64,000 nt of DNA from contig VYZB01000016.1 in assembly GCA_013397455.1 (NCBI GenBank), positions 2,443,179-2,507,178 of the forward strand. Reading direction: 5' to 3'. The notes under the pieces are model-generated. The model made no database searches. It saw only the letters and a list, made by a program, of their open reading frames with translations, and was not told the DNA's origin. How positions within the stretch are numbered: the stretch's first letter is position 1; every line of letters starts with the position of its first letter. Positions 53,710 to 64,000 of the stretch are shown here, piece after piece. Both the position numbers and the translations under genes were made by a program. This DNA comes from Crotophaga sulcirostris. Lineage: Eukaryota; Chordata; Aves; Cuculiformes; Crotophagidae.

Positions 53710-53791
53710 TTTTTTTTTTTTTTTTTTTTTGTTGTACAACCCAATTCATCTAATCAATCCAGAACTATCCTTTTTTTTTTTTTTTTTTTTT
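53710..53791. repeat. Paired poly-T tracts
   Basis: Two runs of 21 T are separated by 40 bp. The spacer opens with the perfect 10-bp palindrome gttgtacaac. They may be reverse-strand poly(A) relics or simple slippage tracts; no retrocopy sequence is recognisable beside them. Confidence 0.85.
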
Positions 53792-56366
53792 AATTTCCCC
53801 TGAGTTACTGACTTGAGAAAGCTCAGTAAGGGACTGGAAAAGACTGACAAAAACAGGAAACAAACTGCAACTCTAGGGGAAGGAACAAAGGCAAGGAGAA
53901 ACTGAAATTGCTGTCTTCCTCCTCCATTTAGATGTAGATCTGAGCGATGCTGTAGAAGGCATGTAGTGCTGTCTCTGAAGAATGATGGCTATTGCTTCCC
54001 ATACATGTATTCCCCCAGAAATCTCTGTGCCTGCATCAGTGGGCTCATCACGTTGTTCTCTAGGTGTTAATGTGTTAATGGTAATAACTAAAATTATAAG
54101 TAAGCAGGTTGCCTCATAATGGCCAGAGGACTCCATGAATGTGTATAAGCCACTTATATCTTCAGAAAAAAATGAGGGAATGAGCACTTCAAATCAACAG
54201 AAAAACATTTACAGATTTTCAAGTGTGTATGTGGTGTAATACATAGCATATGTTCACATTTCTTATAGTTTTCTGTGTAATACAAAATGGTGATTATTTC
54301 ATAACTGTATTAGAAAAATAAAAAAAGGATCTCTGAAATAGATAAGCTGTTTATCTTGATAGCATAGTGAATGTTACCTGAATAAGATGTCAGGATGCTA
54401 AAACACAGGCAAAGAACCAGTAGGTTTTATTAACATGCTTTGATCCATCTGTAGTGCTGCTTGATATTTGTTTGGGAAGCCTTCATAAGCCGGAAGTGTT
54501 ATTTCTCTGAGGTTGAGGCCTTGTTTTTATTCCTGTTAGTGCTCAGATTTTATAGTGAAATACAAAGATTTGTCACAAAGAGACGTATTAGGAATTCATA
54601 GATTCTGTGTCTCACTTTGAAGATGTTCTAGTGTGTCTTGGATTTTGATCCCACAGAATTCCCCTCACAAGGAAACAAATATATTTTATGACTATTTTGA
54701 GCTAATTAATTTCAGATTAACTACACCACGTTAGGTATATTAAAGGCTCACTAAAATGCAAGCTGTATAAGTAAAAAATGACTTCTAACAGTAGTTCAGT
54801 CATGAAGCCTTTGGAATTAGACAGCACAGAAAGAATATTTTTGGTTTGTATTTCTACATTTTTGTCAGATAACATGCAATAAAGTGTGAGATATGTAGTT
54901 CTAAAACTAATTCAGAAACCTTATTTTTCCAAAGAAAAGTGCAAGCAAAGGGCACCTTCTAAAGCAGTTGAAAATCAAGCTGTAATGACTGACTTGTTTT
55001 GTTAAATAACATGGTTTATGCTCAGACTAGTAAACAAAGTATGAAGATAAAAGAAAAATTTGCTTCATATATATTGTGATTGTGAAAGGGACCGTCATTC
55101 AAAGTGTGCTCTGTCAATGGTGTTGTGTTATCATTGCTGTTCTATGTAAGATATTACTGTGCCTCTCCAGAAAGTTTTTCTTTGCCTTTGGAAACAGAGG
55201 TGAAAGGACTGTTGGTTTTAGCTTTGGGGATAAGATGGAACTTCTGGCAACTGTGAACTCTCTGTTTACTAATGGAGAGCAAAGCTGGTGTGTGCCTGCT
55301 TCTCATCCAGTTCTGGAGTCAGGATGCAAGCAGAGTATGCTGCAAAGCACACCAGGTCTCATAGTAAGTACGTATTCTACAAGTTAGATGGCTGTTTTAG
55401 CCAAACTATTTCTACCATTTCGCATTCATTATACAATTGGTTCAAGTCAGTGCTAAAAGATGGGAGAGAAATGTTAGGACTCTATATCCAAAAGACAACA
55501 AGCAGTAACAGAGTAACTGCATGTTTGTTGTATTAGCACAGATTTTTCTTTTTGTTTTAGACACAAAGCTAGTGGTCTATTTTGTTTTGAATATCTCCAC
55601 AAGTGCAGACTCCAAAACCTCTCTTGGCAACTTGCTTGACCACCCTCACAGTAAAAAATATTATATGGAATTTCATGTGCCTGTTTTTGCTTATCCTGTT
55701 GGTAGGCTCTACTGCCACATCTGACTTGCTTGTCTGTTTTCCCTTCCCTCACTATTTATATACATTGATAAGATTCCTCTGAGCCTTCTCTTCTTTAGGC
55801 TGAACAACCACATCCCTCTCAACCTCTCCTCATATAAAAGATGTTACAGTGCCTAATCATGTTACTGACCCTTCACTGGACTTGCTCCAGTAAGTATATA
55901 ACTTTCTTGTACTGGGGAGCACCAAAGTGAACACATCACTCCAGATGCAGCCTCACCTGTGCTAAGTAGAGACAAAAGATCACTTCCCTTAAGCTTCGGG
56001 CAACATTCATCCTAATGTAACCCAAGGTGCTGTTGGCCTTTTTTTACTGTGAGGGCACATTTCTGGATCATGATCAGCTTATCCACATGGACTTCAAGTT
56101 CCTCCTTGGAAAAGCTGCTTTCCAGACAGCTCTTCCCCATCATGTACTAGTGTTTAATGTTATTGCTACTGAGACGCAGAACTTCGCATTCCGCCTTGAA
56201 CTTCACAAGGTTTCTGACAGTCCATTTCTCCAGTGTGTCACAGTCCCTCTGGATGGCAGCACAACCCTCTGGTGTATGAACCACTCCTCCTAGTTTTACA
56301 CCATCTGCAAACTTGCTGATGTTGAATTCTGTACCATCTTCTAGGTTACTAATGAAGATGTTGAAC

Positions 56367-56373
56367 ATTATTG
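56367..56373 (+). repeat. Target site duplication, left copy
   Basis: The sequence attattg is identical to 56802-56808 on the other side of the nested CR1. Removing the insertion plus one copy restores continuous old-CR1 sequence (ttgaacattattggcatggt). Confidence 0.8.
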
Positions 56374-56801
56374 ATGAAGATGTTGAACCAACGCCCGCTT
56401 GACTACAATCTCCTTTTAGGTAGTTGTAGAGAGCAATGAGGAGGCTCAGGGGTGACCTTATTGCTCTCTACAACTACCTAAAAGGAGGTTGTAGTCAAAC
56501 GGGCGTTGGTCTCTTCTTACAGGTGACCAGTTACAGAACTAGAGGACACAGACTTAAGCTTCGTCAGGGGAGGTTTAGACTTGATGTTAGGAAGAAGTTC
56601 TTCACTGAAAGCGTGATTGGCCACTGGAATGCACTGCCCCGGGAGGTGGTGGACTCACCGACCCTGGATGTGTTTAAGGGAAGACTGGATGAGGTACTGA
56701 GTGCCATGGTTTAGGTGATAGGATGGTGTTAGTGTTGGCTTATAGGTTGAACTCGATGATCTCGGAGGTCCCTTCCAACCTTGTGATACTATGATACTGT
56801 G
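56374..56801 (+). mobile_element. Young CR1 fragment nested in an old CR1, with inverted duplication
   Basis: The sense part, 56438-56801, encodes [18 protein letters not shown], then [17 protein letters not shown] and [18 protein letters not shown], and ends with the atactatgatactgtg tail. The insertion is flanked by a perfect 7-bp duplication, attattg, at 56367-56373 and 56802-56808. At its 5' side the element carries a 50-bp inverted copy of its own sequence (56388-56437), and before that a 15-nt copy (56374-56388) of the host sequence at 56352-56366. This is a complex 5' end not explained by simple truncation. Confidence 0.93.
56388..56509. repeat. Long inverted repeat (50-bp arms, 22-nt loop)
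   Basis: The left arm 56388-56437 and right arm 56460-56509 are reverse complements at 48 of 50 positions. The two mismatches are an A/G within the ctcctttt-side segment and a C/T near the outer end. The loop is 56438-56459. Transcription in either direction would give a near-perfect hairpin. Confidence 0.95.
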
Positions 56802-56808
56802 ATTATTG
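56802..56808 (+). repeat. Target site duplication, right copy
   Basis: The sequence attattg follows directly on the CR1 tail and matches the left copy. Confidence 0.8.
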
Positions 56809-57013
56809 GCATGGTGTCAACCCCTGGGGTACACCACTAGTTACTGGCCTCCAAGTAGAGTTTTTACTACTGCTAAGTCCTCTAGGGTCATCTGTTCAAA
56901 CAGTTTGCAACCCATGTCATTATCCACTCATTTAGCCTACACTTCATTACATTCTCTGTGAGGATCTTAGAGAAGGCAGTAGCACATAGTGTTGAGAGTC
57001 TTACTAAAGTATA

Positions 57014-57917
57014 TATGTAACATTTTTCCCAATGCAAAAGTAGTTGAAGATGTATGTACACTACTTAGAAATACATACTTGATAAGATTCACTTCTAGAA
57101 AGCTATTGAAATGAAAGAAATTAATCTAGTAAGAACAGCTTGCAGACAATAAAAAACTCAGTTGTAAATTTGTGGTTAGTTTCCCTTCAAAGCACTGGAG
57201 TTTTTGCAGAAAAAGATAATCAAAGAATGCTAAGTTAACGTTGTTAATCTAGCAGCATATTTCTGTCTACTGAGTCCTCCTCAAAATATTTTTTTTCCCC
57301 TGTGGGGTGCAGAATGGCCGTTAATCTCTTTTGGATAACCTATGTAAATGTTTGACTGGCCAATTCTGACAGCTGTGAGCTGTATATGCAGTAAAACCTG
57401 TTCAAAAGGGCTCAAAATGCTTCTTTTCATAAGCTACAATCTGAAGTGTGTTCTCCTGTACTGTGACAAACCAAGTCAGAGAACCTTTGTTTCGATTATA
57501 TTTTTTTGTTTGCCTTTAAGTGAATATATTGCACTATTTAAACTTTTCTGGGATAGCAGGTGACATAACACACTATACAAATAATTGCACTGTGAGTTCT
57601 TTACAATAAAGAAAAAATATTAGAAAAAAAGATTTTAATTTAATTTGATTTGAAATGATTCAAGAAAGCAGATATCTCCAAAACCTGGATAAAAGCATGA
57701 TTTTTAGTACACATATCAAAATTATTCATTATGTGAATTTACATTCAAAGTGAGAATTTGTAGGCTTTCTTTCATTCCCACCTTGGATGATAGGCAGTTC
57801 TCACTGAAATCAGGAGGGAAAGTATTCACATGAAATGCAAGGGCAGCTTTATATCACTAACCTGCATTTACAAGGTTGCAGGACTCTGTAACTTCATAAG
57901 ATTTACTTAGGAAGTGC
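57014..57917. other. AT-rich non-coding stretch
   Basis: About 900 bp between two CR1 elements, with no recognisable repeat or gene. Confidence 0.55.
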
Positions 57918-58792
57918 CCGGACGAAAGTGGGAGGAGCTGTTGACACACTTGAGGGCAAAGAGGACCTGCAGAGGGATCTAGACAAACTGGAGAGCGGGT
58001 CAATCACCAATCACATGAAGGGCAAGTGCCGGGTTCTGCACCTGGGACACGGCAACCCTGGATACACGCACAGACTGTGGAGTGAGAGGCTGGAGAGCAG
58101 CCCTGAGGAGAGGGGCCTGGGGATTCTGGTCAACGGCAAGTTGAATGTGAGCCAACAGTGAGCCCTGGCAGCCAAGAGGGCCAACCATGTCCTGGAGTGC
58201 ATCAAGCATAGCAGTGCTAGCCGGTAGAGGAAGGTGATCATCTTGCTCTGCTCTGCACTGGTGCAGCCCCACCTCCAGTACTGTGTGCAGTTTTGGGCGC
58301 CACAGTTTAAAAAGGACACAAAACTCCTGGAGAGTGTCCAGAGGGGGGCACAAAGTTGGTGAAAGGTCTAGAGGAGAAATCATATGAGGAGTAGCTGAAG
58401 TCACTTGATCTGTCCAGCCTGGAGGAGACTGAGGGGGGACCTCATAGCTGTCTACTATTTCCTCACAAGGGAAGGAGGAGGAGCAGGTGCCGATCTCTTC
58501 CCTCTGGTGAGCAATGATAGGACTCATGGGAATGGTAGGAAGATGTGTCAGGGGAGGTTTTGGTTGAATATTAGGGAAAAGGTTCTTCACTCAGAGGGTG
58601 GTGGAGCACCGGAAGAAGCTTTCCAGGCAAGCAGTTATGGCATGGAGCCTGTCAATGTTCAAGAAGCATTTGGACAATGCCCTCAAGCACAAGATGTGAA
58701 TGTTGGGAGTGTTCTGTGCAGGGATAGGATTTGGACTGGATGATACTCGTGGGTCCTTCCAACTCAGATCATTCTGTGATTCTGTGATTCTG
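57918..58792 (+). mobile_element. CR1 LINE fragment, 5'-truncated just after RT motif C
   Basis: A + strand copy of about 875 bp. It starts within the segment following FADD (TKVGGAVDTLEGKEDLQRDL) and continues with GKCRVLHLGHGNPGYTHRL and SSPEERGLGILVNGKLNVSQ, where a TGA interrupts. The C-terminal part follows ([18 protein letters not shown], then GNGRKMCQGRFWLNIRE), with a frameshift after VLHSEGG. It ends in an attctgtg-type tail at 58771-58792. It is the same subfamily as 19397-20507 but in the opposite orientation. Confidence 0.94.
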
Positions 58793-60507
58793 AGTTTCTA
58801 TTTGCAAATAAGCTTGATCATGTTTATAGGTAATAATGTATCTTAACATTTGCATGCGTAAAACCCTAAAAAACTAACCTCCAATCAAGGCAGACATGAA
58901 AAGGATGGGATTTTAAATTGAACAAAATATAAAGATCTTATCTTTATATCTAAAGCATATAGTTTCCTACTTAAATCGGTGAGAATGGACAAGGCATTGT
59001 TTCCTTCTTCCCCTACCGATAGCTTTCATGCAAAGGTCTATGAACTCATTGACTGAGATACAGATAAGGTAAAATACTGCACATTCAATACAAGGCCAAA
59101 CTGTAACTGCCTTGATGGAAAATTTTCACATAAAAGATGACTCTTTCAGAATCTGGATGCAGCAGAATAAAACAGTGTTATTTTAATTTTAGTTGAATTC
59201 TCCCTAGCACCCAGTACATAATGTCTCATCATAATAAATAAACATTCTCGTGTTGTATGCATATTTTAGCTGTCATCTGAGGAAAAGGTAAATACCATAG
59301 TACCTACTTGCAAAACCCAGCTTCCTAAATTACATATTACTTCGAAAATAAGCAACCAACTACCAAGCATATGCGTATTAACAAACCTCCACTGAACTCA
59401 GCCAAGCTCTGCTATTTACATGCTCTCAGGATAATACAGAAATATATAATAGCCTAAGATGGGATTTTAAATGCAAATGCGCATTACTACTACAGAATAA
59501 TTTCATACAAGAACTGCAGAATTAGTAAAGTTAACAGCTGTCTTAAGAATATGAAGGCTAAGTGTGTCCAGCTGATGGAAAATATGAATAGCAGAAGCCT
59601 GTGGTTTTGTGATGCTTGCCCAGTATCTAAAATAAGCATGTGTATAGTACAGATTATTTACTTCTAACTGAATACATCAAGATGTTTGAAATCAGAAGAT
59701 CTTACATAGCAACTGAATAATGTACCTCATATTTTTATGTAAACTTCTTCCAAATCCACTCTTAAATTATCTTTCACAACCTTCTGTCTAAAGGATTATT
59801 AAGCTTGTTTAAGCTTAATAATCCACCTTCACAAAAACATAGAATACAGGTTTTGTGATTTGCCAAAATGACAGAAAGATCATGCTAAAACCTTATTTTT
59901 GTGGTGATTTTTGTAAGTCTAGAAATTGTGTATGGTCCTGGAGCTAAAATTTGAACTGCAATGTTTTCTTCTCTGACAGTCACTTAGATCTTTCAATTTG
60001 AAATATCTGAGATGAGGTTGTTTTCTGAAGAAAAAAGAAAAATCCCAATGATTATCTGTGCATTTTAAAAACTTGTACATCTTCTGTTGTTATCTGCCTT
60101 ATAAAGTGCAGAACAGCACAATTTCTTTTGTCAGTAGGAATGCTCATCTGTATTAAACATCTTAGTAAACAAAAAGGCAGTACCAAAATTCTGCTGATAC
60201 GAATATGATCAGGATTTCACATTGACTTTGATGAAAAGATCTCTTCTTTTCTTCTTTGTAGACTGCTAAAATCTGAATGGACTCAGTTTAAACCATTAAT
60301 ATCTTATCATCGTCCTAAAGAAAAAAATTAAGGCATATCTAACAAATGTATAAGTATGCTTAGTATCTGCGTTTCAGTAATTTTGAACTGGCACAGATTT
60401 ATGTGAGATAGAAGGTATTACAGATTTCAGTTATCTATTAAAAACTTTCAAATACCAAGTTAAATTCATTGGTTTTTTTCCTTGGTCAAAGTCTACTACA
60501 GTGCATT
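58793..60507. other. AT-rich non-coding stretch
   Basis: 1.7 kb without a recognised gene or repeat family, apart from the perfect palindrome at 59793-59824. Confidence 0.55.
59793..59824. repeat. Perfect inverted repeat, 14-bp arms, 4-nt loop
   Basis: The arms are ggattattaagctt and aagcttaataatcc, separated by gttt. There is no mismatch in 14 bp. No T-tract or nearby gene suggests a terminator role. Confidence 0.95.
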
Positions 60508-60680
60508 ACAGAATCACAGAGAATAGGCTTGGAAGGGACTTCAAGAGATTATATTGTCCATCTCTCATGCCTCAGGAAGGATCAGCTCTCCCAATGGCAT
60601 TTCTGATAGATGTTAGTTTAACCTGGTCCTCCAAAAATAGATTTCTCCTATCAGTAAGAAATATATTCTCACTCTTAATT
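60508..60680 (-). mobile_element. Ancient CR1 3' end remnant
   Basis: The + strand shows the reversed 3' end of an old amniote-type CR1: acagaatcacagagaatagg, then ggcttggaagggacttcaag, caggaaggatcagctc and tagatgttagtttaacctgg. It is diverged and short, and the right boundary is approximate. Confidence 0.7.
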
Positions 60681-63600
60681 ATACTACTGTACAGGTTAAA
60701 AAATTAGTTTTTATTAAAAAAACCCAACAAAACAAAATAGATATTTTAAATATTCACTATGTTGAAAAAACAAACACAGAAGACCTTTGGGGTTTCTGAT
60801 TCTCATTTGCTCAACATTAACAATGCTGAAACAAGAGAGTAAATAATAATGCTGATTATCAATAATTGCAGATACTGACTCTGGGTACACTAGCAGGTAT
60901 TTGTACCTACAAGAACCACAACAACTGTGTGGGTAGGGCCCATGCCTGTATTAGGCTGCATATACAACTATGGGTACAGGAGAATGGATGGATATTTGAA
61001 TGCCACCTCTCTCTATTTGAAATTTTACCGTCTGTTGTACTTTGCAGATAGTAAATACCCTTGAAAGATTTTCCTCCCTGCTGGTTCTTTGTTCTGCTTC
61101 TCTTTTGTGTGTGGATAATTATGATGGTAATTTGGCTACAACATTCTGAACTTGCGTGATTTTTAGTAAGGACTACATGGATTTGAATCTGTCAGCTAGT
61201 CATAATGCTTCCTCAATATTGCCCATTTAATGTCAATTATAGACAAAAAATAGCCCACTTATTGTCTCATATTAGCATCCACATCAATAATTGTGCAGAA
61301 CAAAAGGCATAAACTGGGACCATCTGCTCTCACTACAATAATCTACCTAAAAAATCTTAGCCAGTAACTCACAATAAAAGATTCTGATGCATTTGTCTGG
61401 GATCATGCTGCTTAACTGTCTTTTGTGAAAAAAATTATTACTGTTTTGGCCCATCACCTATTAGGACATATATTTCCTCATTTCATGTAAAATATTGTCA
61501 TTTTACTTTTAGTACTCTGTTATATTAAAATGACTTCCAGCAGATACCTGTAAGTAAAATCTGTACTTTTATTTTATACTTCATTGTCATTCCTTTTCCT
61601 GTTGAAGCTAACAATACTTCGATAATTCTAGAAAAAACATTTATGCTGTACATTTTTAATGTTTTGACAAGAGCGCAACTCTTGAGCTGTGCTAAATACC
61701 AGTATAAAAGCATATCAAAATGTAAAACGTTAACCAGAAACGCTATCATGACCTGAAAAATAAAAGAAAGAAAGAAAAGAATATTTAAAAGCTTACAATC
61801 ACAAAAGATTGTTGATATTTAAAGTGAATATGCTGTGACTTTTCTTAGCATTGGATTTATGTAATTTTTTCTGGCAGTTTGCAAGAACAGATAGGAATTT
61901 AAGAAACAATCACATAAAAGTATAAAAGACAGGTAAATCCCTGCTGTTTTATATCAGTGCCCCTATTCTATTTTACAGCACATCAGACCTGTCAAGATGT
62001 CTCAGTTTTCTCCTTCTAACAAAAATATGTAAATGGAAATAATGCATTGCAAACGTCCAATGCATTTAGTAAGATGTCTTAAATGTTTGGTTCCGATCAA
62101 CTGCAGATTCAGTAAATGCTTAAGATTAGATGCACCCTAATCCCCCATGACACCAATTGAGACTTGATTGCAGGCTGCCTTTGAATAGCAAACTGCAGTT
62201 TTCTTCTTCAAAACTGAAATATCATGTTACACTTTCTGTGTCTGATATTCTAATATTCTAAGCACCCATCTTTCCCCTTGGTTTCAAATGGATTTTTACT
62301 CAAAACATAATTCATAAACTATAGGACTTCTTTTTTATCCTATTTATGCTGTGAATTCAACAACAATTGCTTCACAATATTCAAAATAATATTTGGGGAG
62401 AAATCAAAGAGAAATTACCCCTATACATAAACTGTAATATTGGCAGTTCATGAACGGATTCTGTGACACCTGAAAACAAGGTTTAAGAGGGTACTAAATA
62501 ATTCATGTCTATTTCTATGTTTTCAATTTGGCTAACTTACATAATTTTTGGATTAGACAATTTTTTTAACATTTAGGTTAAGAAAAACAGGCTAATGTGC
62601 TTGTTTTGACTAACAGTAGCCAGAATATATTGCACATGTTTATAGTCAGCTGATCAACATGCGTGTAGTTCAACGATTAGCTTGAATACATCAGTGAGAT
62701 CCTGTGCTGCTTTTTGACTGGCCAGGGTTCTCAAAATAGACACTGGCAAATGGTCAAGGAGGATTAAGGAATGAAGTGTGCTTGTCATGAGCAGCAAAGC
62801 ATGGTTAGCTCTGCTGCTTGTGCAGCAGCCTGCTTTTCTTCTTCAGTCACACAGTACCTTTCAGGCGCCTCATGTATAGAAATGAATCTCACACTATAAC
62901 CTTCTCTTTTCACCTTTGTAGGTACGAGAATTCTGGTTGTGTATCTTGTATATTATATTGGCAGCTGAGTAGTTAAGGTGACTATTCTTGATGAAGCTGT
63001 ACAATTTCAAATTAATGGTATGGATTCCTCTCTATCACTTTCCATTAGCAACAAGTCTGCAGATCTTAATTCTTAAAAGTAATTCTTCAACGTAATTTAA
63101 TCATGGATTGACTTATAAAATTGAATTTATTTTATTTAACTGAAAATATTCCTTTTCATTCAATTCTGTTCCAAAACCATAAAGATCAGATTGTCTCTTC
63201 TCAGTCAAAAAGCTTTTATCACATCATTTTCTCACAAACTGCCCAGTATTTTCATAAACAAAAGGACATTATTTAGGGACTCTAAGATCAAGGGATTTCT
63301 TAAAACAAAATCCCAGATTGGTTACCCTGGAAGATGACTATATCTGGACAAAAATTAGAAGAGTTAGGACCATCCTTACAAAATGAGATTATCAAGATTC
63401 ATGATTAAAATAGTTTGCTTGATTTCCCTTAGTCTTAGCTCCATATTTCATTAGACAGTGCAAGCATAAGGAATAACTAGAAATTTTGAATTAGAAAAAT
63501 AAAGTTGGGGGGAATAATTTTGAAGGCACATATGTAATAATTTTAATGACCAACACTTCAGGTACCTCAATTAGTTGAAAGAGTAGGGGGCTGGTGAAGT

Positions 63601-64000
63601 GCCCAAAATGACAAACCTGACTCTCAACAAAAGTAGGCAGCCAAACAAAAGGCCCAGTGGTAAAGGTCTTAAGAACTTATTACAGAAGACAGAACACAGT
63701 TTTCACTAGATGTGACTTTTAAGCTCTGGAGTGCCTCCTCCATGTCAAATTGGATCACCAGTTCAATAGTGTGTTCTGCAGAGTCTTCTTATACTTCAAT
63801 AAAAACTATGAATAAAAAACAGAAGACTATGGCAGTGCCTTCCACAATAGTCTACTGTCATTATCTTCCAAGCGCTTTATTGCATCATTGCTGCCAGAAA
63901 AATGCAGCCATCAATGGTGAAAATGTTCAGTGAGTCGTACCCCATTGTGGGAGAAGTAGAAAATTTAAGGTAATTCTGATTACACTGCAGTTAGTAAAAG
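60681..64000. other. AT-rich non-coding stretch
   Basis: 3.3 kb to the window end with no recognised gene or repeat. A purine-rich AAAGAAAG tract lies at about 61756-61780. Frames of up to 74 codons look random. Confidence 0.55.

Larger units (their letters stand above)
49957..55579. other. AT-rich non-coding stretch
   Basis: No gene recognised over 5.6 kb. It contains a G-rich tract (52077-52159) and two 21-T runs (53710-53730 and 53771-53791). A + strand segment around 55196-55368 has an acceptor-like ggaaacag and a gtaagt donor but a weak frame. Confidence 0.55.
55580..57013 (-). mobile_element. Old CR1 LINE fragment, interrupted by a younger CR1
   Basis: A minus-strand CR1 that lacks its extreme 3' end and is heavily diverged. 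The left part (55580-56373) carries the C-terminal and RT regions; a minus-strand frame at 56147-56368 reads MFNIFISNLEDGTEF, then SKFADGVKLGGVVHTPEG. Motif C is therefore FADG and the second catalytic Asp is lost. The right part (56809-57013) continues the same element with gtcaacccctggggtacacc and tctgtgaggatcttagag. Positions 56374-56801 are a later insertion. Confidence 0.9.

Noticed and set aside
55196..55368. + strand segment with gtaagt donor and 103-codon frame (55076-55387)
   Set aside because: The frame starts in AT-rich DNA, the acceptor choice is ambiguous and the peptide has no coding character beyond chance.
58000..58590. 196-codon minus-strand frame opposite the + strand CR1
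   Set aside because: It is the antisense of the CR1 coding region. Matching antisense frames occur at the sister copy near 19584-20399, as expected from shared sequence.
1..64000. tRNA, rRNA or CRISPR arrays
   Set aside because: No tRNA B-box-like GGTTCGANNCC with a cloverleaf partner, no rRNA sequence and no regularly spaced direct repeats with unique spacers were seen on reading.

Overview
The window looks like an AT-rich intergenic or intronic stretch (a gene desert) of a bird chromosome. The main evidence is a set of CR1 retrotransposon fragments with the avian 3' signature. Translated pieces show the CR1 reverse-transcriptase and C-terminal motifs (YLDF, GVPQG, FADD-like, [32 protein letters not shown]), and tails are built of ATTCTATG/ATTCTGTG-type units. 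Two solitary LTR-type repeats, whose sequence I recognise from bird genomes and assign to ERVL-like families, support the same conclusion. No operons, prokaryotic genes, rRNA, tRNA or CRISPR arrays were seen. Most open frames of 60-100 codons look like chance ORFs.

Layout. Positions 49-88 are an assembly gap followed by a TG/TA microsatellite. A + strand CR1 copy (5010-6099) has lost the middle of its reverse-transcriptase region yet remains open for about 285 codons. Positions 6100-12470 and 13020-19396 are unique AT-rich DNA split by an old minus-strand CR1 3' end. Positions 19397-20507 are a minus-strand CR1, followed directly by a GC-richer unclassified block with CA/TG runs (20508-21260). 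Positions 21261-35663 are unique DNA. Positions 35664-36620 are a truncated minus-strand LTR with an internal 48-49 bp repeat array. Positions 36621-38557 hold two protein-like minus-strand frames with splice-like edges. A minus-strand solo LTR (38558-39265) lies just upstream of those frames. Positions 39266-46752 are unique DNA with one small + strand exon-like frame.

The last third is CR1-rich: 46753-47900 (minus), 49540-49956 (minus), 55580-57013 (minus, old), a younger rearranged CR1 nested in it at 56374-56801, 57918-58792 (+) and 60508-60680 (old, minus).

The most unusual structure is the nested CR1 insertion at 56374-56801. It has a perfect 7-bp target duplication, a 15-nt filler copied from the flank, and a 48/50-matched inverted duplication of its own sequence, which makes a hairpin. 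The most gene-like signal is a 258-nt minus-strand frame (37048-37305) with good splice-site consensus at both ends. I could not match it to a known protein. No confident protein-coding gene is annotated.
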